Source of the DNA: Guadua angustifolia
Lineage: Eukaryota > Streptophyta > Magnoliopsida > Poales > Poaceae
Assembly (NCBI GenBank): GCA_036346375.1
Contig: CM070500.1
Location: 76,860,437 to 76,924,436, forward strand
Length of the DNA stretch: 64,000 nt
Direction: 5' to 3'
Shown: positions 32,143-43,109 of the stretch, one piece after another
Position numbering within the stretch: position 1 is the first letter of the stretch
Layout of the letters: the number at the start of each line of letters is the position of its first letter
The notes under the pieces: generated by a model
Databases searched by the model: none
What the model was told of the DNA's origin: nothing
Seen by the model: only the letters and a program-made list of their open reading frames with translations
Program-made: the position numbers and the translations under genes

Positions 32143-33300
32143 ATGGCCTCGAATCGGGGACAAGTGCCGAGGAGTTCGGCCTCGAATGTAGACAGTAGGA
32201 GTGGGTAGCCCAAGTGGCTACTTGGACCTACAGGATATTGATATGGAGCAACCCGACGCCACGACCATGGACAAACCGACGCCTGCTATGGGCCAAGTCG
32301 GCGCCATCGCCATGGACCAAGTCGACGCGACTAACATGGGCGAGGTAAAGTATTAGTACGTTGTGAATCCCAAAATATTGTAGGGTCATACGACTAATAA
32401 CAAGATCAATTGTAGGCTCAAACGTCGGGTGAACAAAGCCGCCAAGGTGTCGTGGGTTCGAACAAGATGCGAAGGGCATTCACAACATACTCCAGCTCTC
32501 GGAAGTCGGGAACTGCTATACCCGAAGTCGGCGTTGGCGCCCGTCTGAGACGACTCATGAGTACTTGTTAGGGATAACGTGCCCATCATCTATAGATCAT
32601 GGACCGCCGCGAAGGTGATCGATGGGTTGTTCCGATGACCAAGGAATCGCTATGGGGCAAGCTAAAACAAGTATTCCATTTCCCCAAGGGTCGAGTTGGT
32701 TGCAAAAAGCGTGCACTAGGTATCATGTGCACATCTTTGGAAGAATTGGAAGACTCAAATTGAATAAGACCTATGTGAAGAAGAATGTCACGCCAAATTT
32801 TAACATGTTTCCAAAGATAAGAGAATTTTGGAAGGACTTTGTGGAGTACAGGAATTCTGAAGAAGCCCAGACAGTGAGTCAGAAGAACAAGGCAAACGCG
32901 GATAAGAATATCCACCTCACACACTAGGCCTTTGGTGGCTACGTGAAGAAAATACTGCGTGGGATAGGCGCGAACAAGAGCTAACCTCAAGGCGTTACTC
33001 TGCGACGGCGAGTTCATCGCACGATCAAAGCATCGGTTGCTTGGGAGGGGACTTCTATCTCGAAGATGGCGGCTTGAGCTTCAGAGCGATAGAGCCCGGA
33101 GGTGTCGAAAATATCAGATGCTCACGTGGAGTCTTCCGAAGGGCTTTTCATCCCACGAAGGGAGAATGATGAGCTGACTGTTGCCCTGGGTAACAGAGAG
33201 CATCCTGGGCGCACCCGAGGAGTTGGTTTGGTGCCGTGGAAAGAAGGCTTCCCAGATCACTGTCCTCATATGTATTGAATTTGAACTCGCAATTTTATAC
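32143..33300 (+). pseudogene. Second CACTA gene, Transposase_24 (Ptta/En-Spm) type, decayed
   Basis: ATG 32143 starts MASNRGQVPRSSASNV. After a frame change comes a repetitive Met-Asp block (DMEQPDATTMDKPTP, AMGQVGAIAMDQVDATNM). A donor GAG-GTAAAG at 32345 and acceptor TTGTAG at 32415 outline a 71-bp intron. Exon 2 holds MRRAFTTYSSSRKSGT. The conserved core is in 32600-32930: VFHFPKGR-type, then NMFPKIREFWKDFVEYRNSE and EAQTVSQKNKANADKN, typical of the Ptta/En-Spm family (PF03004). Stops and frameshifts follow at about 32760, 32925 and beyond. In En/Spm the second protein binds the ends and assists the transposase; whether this relative did so is inference. Confidence 0.8.
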
Positions 33301-33339
33301 ATAGGTAGAGTAATCTATGAAGTACATCTACAAATTTTT

Positions 33340-33681
33340 TAGAATTAGGTTGTCCGCCGGTTCGTCTAGGAACCGCGATGAGGATATACGAATCACCGCG
33401 GTTCGTCGATAAGCCGGCAGAGATATACATATATCAACGCCGGATTCTAGGTTGAACCGGCAGAGATAGTTGAGTATCATTGCCGGATGCTAGTGTAAAC
33501 CGGCAGAGATAGTCTAATATCACTGCCGGTTGTATAATGAACCGGCAGTGATATCTATTATCACTGCCGGTTCCTCAACCGGCAGTGATAACCCCGAGTA
33601 TCACTGCCGACCAATGATCGGCGCCCATAACGGCGATAATGGCGTGACGAACCCAAAGTGATGACCTATTCTGTAGTAGTG
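33340..33681 (-). repeat. 3' subterminal repeats and terminus of the CACTA element
   Basis: About ten half-sites of CCGGCAGNGATA or TATCACTGCCGGTT, in direct and inverted orientation, end with the inverted CACTACTAC terminus. Spacing is 30-55 bp. They mirror the array at 22840-23470. Confidence 0.85.
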
Positions 33682-33684
33682 GTT

Positions 33685-34090
33685 GAGGATGACGTGGATA
33701 AGGTCCACACAGAGCTTAGGAAGAAGTTAGAGGCCCAGGTTGGTAGAATTAGAGATGCTTCTTGTGCTTCATGTGAGTCTCTCAAATTTGAGGCAGCCGT
33801 GTATAGGGAAAAATATGCTCGCGTTGTTCGATCCTCTTCTTCTGGCTCTTCTTCTACTCCTTCCCCTTGCTCTTCATGCGCCTCACTTTTTCGAGAGTGT
33901 CAGTATCTTATGAGCACTCTTGAGAAATTTGTTGGAGGCAAGAAGAAACTCAATCTCATTCTAGACCAGTCCAAAATTAGCAGATTCAATCAAGGTCTAA
34001 GATTTGATTACTTGGAGCACACAGGCGCATCCGCCTTGGCTTGTAATGCGTGCCTCCAAGAGTGGAGAGATAGTGGTAAATCGTGGTGAG
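33685..34090 (+). pseudogene. Copia gag, C-terminal coiled-coil part resumed after the CACTA insertion
   Basis: The frame reads VEDDVDKVHTELRKKLEAQV, CASCESLKFEAAVYREKYAR, a Ser-rich linker (SSSSGSSSTPSPCSSCASLF) and a Cys-bearing tail (ACNACLQEWRDSGKSW) ending at 34089. It follows on from the Cys-rich coiled coil left of 22799. The apparent ATG at 33658 lies in the CACTA end, so the first residues of that reading frame are not copia sequence. Confidence 0.85.
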
Positions 34091-34750
34091 TACCCTTGTG
34101 TTTAGGTCTCTTTGGGGTTGTCCATGGGACTTCGGCGAAGGTGCTTCTCTGTCACTTACGCCTCTAGCAAGGCGAAGTATTCATGCACCTTCAGAAGAAG
34201 GATAGTCACCTAGTAGATTTCTATTTTAGACGCGCCAAGATCACCAGCGTGGCGTGTTGCTGCTCTTAGGGGTATTCGAGGTCATCCCGGACTGAAAGTG
34301 CTCCTAAGGCGCCTGCGCTACTAGACAGTCGAGAGTCACTGTTTTTGGGCGGCGCCCGGGACTCGGTTTTCATCTTTGTTGATCGAGTTTTAGTCCTGGA
34401 GTTGCTCGTGGTCGATCTTTCCACCGTCCTCTTGATATTCCTTATTTTTCCCATCGAGGTAGATATCGGCGGCGTGAGGTGTTTTCGGGTAGGAGATTTG
34501 GGCACCTCGTTGGGATGGTCCGCCTTTGCACCACGGCGGGCCAAACCGGTGGATAGCTCCTACATCTTCTACTAGAGTTGCTTCTTCGATCTTGTGAGAG
34601 TCGGCGTCAGAGAGACACTAGAGTCGATCTTCTTCCTCTCGTGGTGGTACTTTGAGACGTCGTGTGATTCAAGATTGGGTTCCTGTGTCCTCACTTTATC
34701 CCGAGATCGAGTCTTCTCTCTCTCTTTGACTTGATCGGGTTAAATCGGAT
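34091..34750 (+). pseudogene. Degenerate gag-pol junction of the copia element
   Basis: No long frame is preserved. Short plausible remnants occur, including Arg/Ser-rich stretches near 34700-34740 in several frames. I can place it only by context, between the coiled coil and the protease. Confidence 0.5.
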
Positions 34751-34754
34751 GGGG

Positions 34755-37700
34755 AAGGAGATGTTTGGATTGTTGACTCGGTTGTTCTCGCCATATGACC
34801 AGAGACTCTCGTTGGTTCTCTTCCTAGTCCGAGCCCCGGTGATGAGTTGATCACTTTTGGGGATGCTTCTTCAGGTAGAGTCATTGCTAAAGGTACCGTC
34901 TGCATTAATGAAAATTTTATTCTTAAGGACGTTGCCTTAGTGAGTAAGCTGCAATATAATTTGCTTTCCGTTTCTCAGCTTATCGATGACTCTTTCGAGG
35001 TAAGCTTTAAGAGCAATGCTTGTATAATCCTTGATTCATCAGGAGAGTTAGTTTGCGGGATTTCTAGATTTGGGAGGGTCTTTCGTGCTGATTTTTCTGT
35101 TTCTTCTGGAGACTCTCTTCGGTGTTTGATTGCTTCTGAGTCCCGTGATCTCTCCTTCTGGCATAGGAGACTTGGTCACATTGGTTTTGATCATTTGACC
35201 AGAGTTAGCAGCCGCGATCTTATTCGTGGTTTGCCCAAACTCAAGATGGTCAAAGACTTAGTTTGCTCTCCCTGCCGACATGGCAAGATGGTTACTGCTT
35301 CTCATCCTCCTGTCACCGTAGTGATGACTGATGCACCAGGACAGCTTTTACACATGGACACTGTTGGTCCAGCTAGAGTGCAGTCAGCAGGAGGGAAGTG
35401 GTATGTCCTTGTCATTGTTGATGATTTTTCGAGGTATTCTTGAGTATTTTTCATGGCCTCGAAGGATGAGACTTTTTCTCACTTTAGGGGATTGGTTAAT
35501 AGGTTGTCTATTGAGCTCCCAGGTGCATTACGAGCTATACGCAGTGATAATGGCACCGAGTTCAAGAATTCCTACTTTGAGAGTTTCTGTGTGGAGTCTG
35601 GGTTAGAGCATCAGTTCTCCTCTCCATACGCCCCTCAGCAAAATGGCGTAGTGGAAAGGAAGAATAGGACCCTGGTTGAGATGGCCAGGATGATGCTAGA
35701 TGAGTACAGTACTCCTAGGAAGTTTTGGACTGAGGCTATAGCTACTGCTTGTCATGTTTCCAATCGCGTTTTCTTGAGAGCACATTTGCATCGCACTTCT
35801 TATGAGTTGAGGTATGGGCGAAAGCCCAGTGTTTCTCATTTTCGCGTTTTTGGTTGCAAGTGTTTCATCTTGAAGTCTGGTAACCTAGATAAGTTTGAGT
35901 CTCATTCTTCTGATGGTATTTTTCTGGGTTACTCGACTTCTTCTCGTAGCTATAGGGTCTGGAGTTGTGATGCGAATAGGATCATAGAGACCTGTGACGT
36001 GACCTTTGATGAGGCTAGCTCAGGAGCTACACCTGATATTTCAGGCTCTTCTTATCCCTCCGAGACCATCTTTGTAGAGGATGAGGATGATGGAGATGAT
36101 GGTGTTCCACCTGATCCAGTTCCCTCTACACCTGAGGTGCCTCCTGTTTCCATTTCTGCACCTCAAGGAGACCAACCCTTGCCTTCGGACTCTTCTTCAG
36201 CGAGTGGCTCTGTTCCTACCTCTTCTCCTCAAGAGGTAGAGGTCACTTCTGCTTCTGGTCCTCCACGACACATTCAGCGTTCTCATCCACCTGAGCAGAT
36301 CATTGGTGATCTATTTGAGCGTGTTCTGGCGCTCAAAATCAGCTTATCTTCTTTCTGCCTTCACTCTGCCTTTGTTGTCTCTTTTGAGCCAAAGGATGTT
36401 ACTCATGCATTATCCGATGAATCATGGATTAATGCTATGCATGAGGAACTGGAAAACTTTGAGAGGAACAAAGTTTGGCAGCTTGTAGAGCCCCCATCTG
36501 GTCATAATGTCATTGGGACCAAGTGGGTGTTCAAAAACAAGCAGAGTGAGGATGGGGTTGTCGTTCGCAACAAGGCTAGGCTAGTTGCACAGGGCTTCAC
36601 TCAGGTTGAGGGTCTTGACTTTGAGGAGACCTTTGCCCCTGTAGCTAGACTAGAGGCGATTAGAATCCTGCTTGCATTCTCTACATCCCAGAGCTTCAAG
36701 CTCTATCAAATGGATGTTAAGAGTGCATTTCTCAATGGCTTCATTGAGGAAGAGATGTATGTCAAGCAACCTCCAGGATTTGAGAACCCCAAATACCCGA
36801 ACCATGTCTACAAGCTTTTCAAAGCCTTGTATGGACTTAAGCAAGCCCCTAGAGCTTGGTATGAGAGGCTTAAGTCCTATCTTCTCAGTCATGGTTTCAA
36901 AATGGGTATAGTAGACAAAACTCTATTCATCAGACACCAGGATTCTCATTTTCTTCTCGTCCAGATTTATGTGGACGATATTATCTTTGGTGGTTCATCT
37001 CAGTCTCTTGTGTCTCATTTTTCTGAGGTGATGAGCACAGAATTTGAGATGAGTATGATGGGTGAGTTGAGCTACTTTCTTGGCTTCCAAATTAAGCAGA
37101 CTTGGGAGGGTACTTTCCTGCACCAAGGTAAGTACACTCGGGACCTTCTGAGACGGTTTGATATGTCTGATGGAAAGCCCGTGATGACTCCTGTGGCCAC
37201 CATTGCTGTCCTCGAGCCCGATGAGGATGGTGAGCCTGTTGATCAAAAGGAGTTCCGGAGCATGATTGGCTCCCTCTTGTATCCTCTCGCCTCATGGCGG
37301 ATATACACTTTCTTTGTGTGTATGTGCGCCGCTTTCGAGCTTCTCCTCGTGTCTCTCATCGCCAAAGGTGAAGCGCATCTTTAGGTACCTTCGAGCTACC
37401 ATTGATTATGGTATCTGGTACTCTTCTTCCTCTTGTCTATCCCTTAGAGCCTTTTCCGATGCTGACTTTACTGGTTGTAGGATAGATAGGAAGAGCACTT
37501 CTGGCACTTGCCAATTCATTGGCACTTCTCTTGTTTCTTGGTCATCTAAGAAGCGATGCAGAGTCGCCAGATCCTTCGCCGAGGCCGAGTATATTTGTTG
37601 ACCGATTCTTTGTAGTCGGTGCTCTAGATGAGATCGACCTTGCGGGACTTTGGGTTAGAGATAGAGAGTGTTCCACTTTTTTGTGATAACACTTCTGCTA

Positions 37701-37895
37701 TTTGCATTGCCAAGAACCCAAAGGCAAGACTCCGGACCAAGCATATTGATATTAGATATCACTTCCTTAGAGACCATGTGGAGAAAGGAGACATAGTGCT
37801 TCAGTTTGTGGAGAGTGACCACCGGTTGGCGATATCTTTACCAAGCCTTTGGATAGCTCTAGGTTTATTGCCTTGAGGAGTGAGCTTGAGTTGTG
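34755..37895 (+). pseudogene. Copia pol pseudogene: protease, integrase, reverse transcriptase, RNase H
   Basis: Protease: WIVDS at about 34765 is followed by a one-base loss at 34775-34780 that destroys the active-site continuation; then GDELITFGDASSG and LVSKLQYNLLSVSQLIDD. GAG-pre-integrase: FWHRRLGHIGFDHLTR with CSPCRHGK. Integrase core: DTVGPARV, VDDFSRYS, an in-frame TGA at 35441-35443 in place of Trp, then IRSDNGTEF and GVVERKNRTLVEMARMMLDE. RT: WVFKNKQ, KARLVAQGFTQ, YQMDVKSAFLNGFIEEEMYV, and catalytic YVDDIIFGG (about 36968) intact. A frameshift near 37290 precedes RNase H: FSDADFTGCRIDRKSTSG; after another frameshift near 37600, FCDNTSAICIAKNP and KHIDIRYHFLRDHV. Only the 643-codon stretch 35453-37384 is long and open. 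Confidence 0.95.
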
Positions 37896-39664
37896 TGCCC
37901 TTACGGCCTTACGTGAGGGGAGCCGATCTGTATATTATGTATTATATTTTATTTCAGTTTTTCCTTTTGTATTGCTCTGGGTGCTTATGGGTTTTATTCC
38001 TTAGAGTTATGAGTTCACATCACTTAGACTTGGCATGCTTTGCTGGACCTCTCATCTTGTGTTTTAGGTTGCTATCATGCTTAATTAGTGTTCTCTCTTC
38101 TCTCTAGGTTGAGTTCCTCACAGTCTTATAAGTCTAGCAGTGTTGGGCCCCTGGTAGAGCAGGTCTCATATGCACTCCTTAGTTTGGGATCTAGAGGCAG
38201 CTTTCCTATGTTAGTCATTGGGGAATATGAGAGTGAGTCTGAGCCATAGTGTTCTCTACCATCTTTTCTATACTCTATAGCCACCGATTCGTAGTTTCTT
38301 GACTTCTTCCCTCCATTACATGTTTTCGGCTTTAATTGAGTTCTTTTCGATCTTTCTTGAGCTTAATCTTGCTAATAACTCAATTTGAACCAGATTTGTG
38401 CTTAAATGAAATCACATGTTGAGGGGAGTTTAAAATCTGTCTCATGCATTGCATATAGACTTGATTTTTCATTTTATGAGCTTTGTCTATTATGCACATG
38501 ATCCATGTTTCATTTTATACACCATGCTATATTATGAAGAAAATTACTTGCTTAGATATATCCAAGTTCATTTATCGTGCTAAGCTTACAAAAATTGAAA
38601 AATGAGCGTTTAAAGAAAAACTTGATAAAACATGTTGCGTTTACTTGCTAAGTTTCTTCTCAAGGTGTATTTGCCATGATTTGTGAAATTCTGGAATTCT
38701 TTAGAGTCCCTATAGCAACTTGGGTGAATCTTGTTTGATCCATACTTGAGTCCTTCACTAGCTTAACATGAAAAATGCTAAAATGAAAGTGAAGCAAAAT
38801 TGACTCTTTTTGTGCACATTAGACTCAACACCTCACATTCACAAGACGGCTTCTCATTGCACTTGAGATGAACTTGGAATGTGTTGTGTATGACCAAGAT
38901 CATTCTCTTAAGAGTCCCTCTTGAGATGATCGATTATGGCTTGAGTCAATTGCTTTAAAAATACAAAAAAAACATATGTGGGTAAAGAATGCAAATAATG
39001 TCAAACATTTGCACCCCGCTATGTCTTTCAAATATTCAAAGAAAAATTTGCATACAATGAAAAAAAAGGCTCGAAGGACCTTGTGTGCACTTCTAGATTC
39101 CCCAAAGTGTTGAGTAGGTTAAACTCTAAGTTTTTCATTTGATCATTTGAATGGCTTTGCTTCTAGTTTTGAAATTAATGACAAGTGTTGCTCATGTTCA
39201 ATCATGCTAAAAATGACATGGTTTTAATTAAATCTTGCTAGCAAAATGATTATTTGCACTTGGACATGTCTTAGCTTAGTCTATTTTTTGCCATAACTTA
39301 GCTTGGTGTCATAACTTGTCTTGTTGATCACATGGATAATATTCAAAGCTCCCTTAGGCTGCATTACTTGCATAAAAACAACAAAAAAAGGGGGAGAAAA
39401 GAAAATGTCACCTTGATGCCTATATTGCCAAAAGGGAGAGAAATCGTAGAAAAGGCATCATTTTGCACTTGATTCTTCTTTCTTATGATCTTTGTTAATC
39501 TTTGCTATCGTTCATAGATCATAAGCTGCCAATTTGGTCATGTTCTTCATTTCTATTTCTTTGATCAAGTTTGGCTTTGCATTCAAATTGCTTTCTTCTC
39601 TTTATTCAAACTCAATACTTATGCCTTTTCATGTGTTTGTCAATATACTCATCAAGGGGGAGAT
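37896..39664 (+). other. Long 3' noncoding region of the copia element with polypurine tracts
   Basis: About 1.75 kb without ORF, matching the minus-strand copy at 10530-12187. The tract next to the LTR is CAAGGGGGAGAT (39653-39664); a second similar tract, AAAAAAAGGGGGAGAAAAG, lies near 39382-39400, and AAAAGGGAGAGAAAT near 39430. A long pol-LTR spacer with repeated polypurine-like tracts is known for Sireviruses. Confidence 0.8.
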
Positions 39665-41082
39665 TGAAAGACCATGTGGAGGTCTATCCTTGTGTGTGAT
39701 GAGTAATTGACAAGATTTGAGATTGGATTGATTTGAAATTGAGTTTGATTTGAATTGGATCTTCAAATTGAAGCAATTTGAGTGTTGGTTGCTTTTCCTA
39801 GTGCTACCGGCCTAGGGGCAATAGCACTGGACCATTGAGCATAATTATGATTGATTAATGATTTTGTTTGATGCAATGCACTCATGTGAGTGGTTGCATG
39901 GATTGACTTTGAGTCAAGTCGTGGACTTGTGCTCGGATGCGTTGTTTGTTTATTAGGTGTGCGTGTGTTGCTCGAGGGCTTAACGTGGTCGATGACGGAC
40001 CGAACTAGGTTCATGGAGGAACCGAGGTTGGGACTAGGTTCGAGGAGGAATCGAGGTCCCGTGGTCGAGGATGTCATGCGGGGACGTTCGGGCTAGAGAA
40101 GGTGCACACGAAGACTGGTTAGTCACGTGAGTGCGGCAGGCGGGCCGTACACGTGCATGTGTGAATTTTGGGTTGTATGCATATATTGGACCATGTGTAT
40201 TGGGCCAGGTGGATATGCATATATGTGTTAGGGTTTTGAGTTGTATAAAAGGACTTGAAACCTGATCAATGGAAAAGGCCTTTTTGGTGGCTTTTGGCGG
40301 CGGCTGGTATGTTCGCCGTTTTTATGCGTGGCGCCTGAGTTCTTCTAGCGGCAACAGAACGGCGACTAGAAAATTTGCTTGCTTTTACGATTCTTTCTTG
40401 GACAACATCGATGCATGCATGAGCAACTAGATAATTCTTCTCCGCCGTTTTTGTTCCTTGTGGCAACCAAAATTTGGAAGAAGGACGTCTTGGCCGAGTT
40501 GGCGTTTGGCATCTTACGACTAGAAGTTTTCCAGAGCCTCCAGCGCTGGTTGGTTTCCGGCGGCGGCGCACGACACCAGAGCGCTGCTCTCCATCGCCCA
40601 AGAATCACGCGGCATGCATGAGCACTGCTATATTTCTTCGTCGTTGTTTTTCTTGTGTTTGCATGCATGCAGGTTTTGGCGATTGATTAAGGCGACTAGA
40701 AGTTGAGCTCGCTTTTGGCTTTTGTTCCTCCCGGCGGCTGTGCAAGCGAAATCTCGTAATTAAGGTTTGATTAATTCTCGTCATTACTTATACAGTCAAA
40801 TTACGAAGCCAATATCTTTAGATCCACAGATCCGATCGAGTTGATTTTTGCTGGGTTAAATTCATAATTGAATCTAGTTTCTACAGTTAAAATTTTATTT
40901 TGATCTAACCGTGGGATCTTTAGTAATTACTGTTTTAGTGAACATAGGTTAATCTGTTTTTGTCAAAACCGAAACAGTTTTTCCTAATGTTGTTTAGGGG
41001 GTTTTAAGAATCAAGAAAATTTTGATTTTAGCTTCCGCTCAATCATTCAACCCCCCTCTGATTGACGTCATCAGATCCTACA
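39665..41082 (+). repeat. Copia LTR 2 (1418 bp)
   Basis: Starts TGAAAGACCATGTGGAGG right after the polypurine tract and ends TCAGATCCTACA. TATA box TATAAAAGG at 40244-40252. It serves as the 3' LTR of the upstream copy and, because a PBS and gag follow, also as the 5' LTR of a truncated second copy. Confidence 0.93.
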
Positions 41083-41084
41083 AG

Positions 41085-41096
41085 TGGTATCAGAGC
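41085..41096 (+). promoter_or_regulatory. Copia primer-binding site 2
   Basis: TGGTATCAGAGC two bases after LTR 2, identical in sequence and spacing to the site at 21029-21040. Confidence 0.9.
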
Positions 41097-41137
41097 CGGT
41101 TTTGCTCTTCCATAGATCTTGACCGGTCTCGAGAGCC

Positions 41138-42094
41138 AAGGCGACAAACAAGTATTCCACCAAGCCTCCAATTTTTTGTGGTGTTGATTTTCCTTTTTGG
41201 AAATCCCGGATGGAGTCATACATCCCTGCCCAGGGCTTCCTGATATGGCAGAAAGTGAAGCTCCCATATGAGGTTCTGCCGATGAGAACGCCACAACCGG
41301 CAATATGGTCGACGTTGAGGCAAATGCTAAGGCGAGAACATTCTCATACAGGACTCACCGCGATGATTATGATCGGATCTCTCACCTGCGATCCGCTCAC
41401 GAGATTTGGGTGACCCTCGCTGCATACCATGAGGGCACTACCCAAATCAAGACCGTGAGGCAGGATCAACACAAGCGTGATTACAACAAGTTTGAACAAC
41501 ACGCTGGTGAGAGTCTTGACGAGTGTTTTGGTCGATATACTAAAATTTTGAGCGATCTCCGGGCAGTTGGTTGCACATACCCTGACTCGGATAATGCTCG
41601 TCACTTCTTGACCACACTCGATCTTCGTGTTTGGGAAATGAAAGTAACCACCATCAAGGATACTACCGACTTGTCGACCTTGACTCTTGACGGGCTTTAT
41701 TCCCGACTCAAGACTCATGAGATCGACGTCGTCTCTCGCAAGACGAAATCACAGTCGATGGCCTTGGTCACCGATCCCATTGGATCTTCTCTTGATTCTT
41801 CTGTTGGTTTTTCCCTCTCTGCACTTTGCGAGTTAAGCAATGACCAACTGGACAAGTTTCCAGAAACTAAGCTTGCTCTTTTAGCTAGCAAGTTTTCTCA
41901 CGCCTACAAGAGGGTGAGAGAGAGAGAGGAAGAGAGGTGGTGGGATCACCTGCTTCGAATGTGGCGGCCCCAACCACATTCGAGCGAATTGTCCTAAACT
42001 GGAGAAGGGTAAGAATGACTCCGGCGGTTCCGGCAAGAACGACTACACCGACAAGAACCGCAACAAGAAGTCTCCAGTTCGCGAGCCGGCGCAC
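41138..42094 (+). pseudogene. Copia gag, second truncated copy, start codon lost
   Basis: Parallel to 21082-22035. The ATG is changed to AAG at 41138-41140. Frames break near 41270-41340. Then the gag core is open: AHEIWVTLAAYHEGTTQIK, FEQHAGESLDECFGRYTKIL, LRVWEMKVTTIKDTTDLSTL, on through LCELSNDQLDKFPETKLALL, without the stop that the first copy has near 21657. In the next frame the zinc knuckle CFECGGPNHIRANC (C-x2-C-x4-H-x4-C, about 41951-41992) is intact, unlike the first copy. Homology ends at about 42090. Confidence 0.9.
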
Positions 42095-42261
42095 GGGAAA
42101 ATCATCATGTCCTTCTCATTATGGTTTGCTCTTTTGTAATTCAATTTGTGAAATTTACATTCTTAGTGATCTTAGTTGTTGATTATCTCTCTAGGATTGT
42201 TACTTTTACTTAAACTTAAGTTGTCGGTGCACTTAGCAAAACCTACCTTATTTAGGCTTTA
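42095..42261. other. Short unassigned junction
   Basis: No gene or repeat end recognised between the truncated copia gag and the TGTAACATC start at 42262. Confidence 0.3.
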
Positions 42262-43095
42262 TGTAACATCCTAAAATTTATAATAAAGTAAGAAATTAAA
42301 TTTTAAGATTTAATTATGTATTTTCTAAATTTTTGGATTTTTAAATTTTATTGGATTTTCTTGATTTTTGCTCGAAAGGAAAAAAGCCCTTTTATATTCA
42401 TCAAAGTAATAGATAAAAGATAAGGATAAAAGCTTATAACAATAAGATTTTAAAAAAATTGTTAAATTTAGGAAACCTTTAGAAGCTCAATTTTGAATTT
42501 AAAAAGTCACATCAACATAATTAAATGTGAAATGAAAGGTAATTTAATGAAATTTGACTACCAATAGTAACATTATTAGAATTTAATAAAAATATTCTTA
42601 GATTATCTCATCCTAAAAATTTTACCTTCTCCTATTAATGGGTATACCTATCACCAATAAAAATATCAAAAATTAATAATTAATTTTGGTATATTTGAAA
42701 ATATAAAAACATGATGGTTGAAATTTTAAAATTCCAATGTCGAAGTTTTATAAATTAAATACAAGAAATCTTAATTTGAAATTTTTACAGGAGAATACTA
42801 TAGTTATGAGAAGCACCTATAAAAAAGTTCAAAATTTTTTTTGATAAGATATCAACTCCTAGAAAAAGTAAATACAAAAAACAAAAAACTAAGTACAGTA
42901 CCTTGTCAGAAGTTTTACAAATTCTTAACATAATATCTCGGCTTGAAAATTATATAGGATAAGAAAATTTTAGTGACATGATAGCCAGCTCATTCAATGA
43001 ACCTAATCTAGGTCAGTTACGGCCTGTTCATGTTTTTGCCCCTACCTTCACAGGCTTGTGGGACCTGATTCCTATGTAGGCCCACGCGACAATCT
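42262..43095 (+). repeat. Fragment of a large LTR-like repeat (TGTAACATC family), first copy
   Basis: Starts TGTAACATCCTAAAATTTA. It shares ordered AT-rich blocks with 54167-55270: TTTTCTTGATTTTTG, AATTTAAAAAGTCA, TAATTAAATGTGA-type, ACATGATAG, and GTGGGACC near the break. It stops at about 43095, where the antisense gene of another element begins. Confidence 0.6.
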
Positions 43096-43109
43096 CTCCT
43101 ACCTCTCTA

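Larger units (their letters stand above)
22802..33681 (+). mobile_element. Large CACTA (En/Spm) transposon, 10,880 bp, target duplication gtt
   Basis: Starts CACTACTACGCATCGCC and ends TTCTGTAGTAGTG; gtt is directly outside both ends (22799-22801 and 33682-33684). The subterminal zones 22840-23470 and 33340-33660 hold many direct and inverted copies of CACYGCCGGTT / AACCGGCAGTGATA. It has two decayed gene regions in the usual CACTA order, a TNP2-type transposase and a second Transposase_24 type protein. It splits the copia gag coiled coil cleanly, so it inserted after the copia element. Both genes are broken, so it is no longer autonomous. Confidence 0.95.
19608..41082 (+). mobile_element. 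Ty1/copia retrotransposon, Sirevirus-like, with nested CACTA
   Basis: LTR 19608-21026, primer-binding site, gag (21082 on), CACTA insertion 22802-33681, rest of gag and pol (33685 to about 37895), a long 3' noncoding region, polypurine tract, LTR 39665-41082. Removing the CACTA insertion leaves about 10.6 kb, a normal Sirevirus size. RT motifs (YVKQPPGFENPKYPNHVYKL, ALYGLKQAPRAWYERLK), the long region between pol and the 3' LTR, and repeated polypurine-like tracts fit that genus. The right LTR is followed by another PBS and gag instead of a target duplication, so the element is part of a tandem array. Confidence 0.9.

Noticed and set aside
33658..33684. ATG at 33658 as the start of a copia gag C-terminal gene
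   Set aside because: The first bases belong to the CACTA end; the coding frame continues from 22798 across the insertion.
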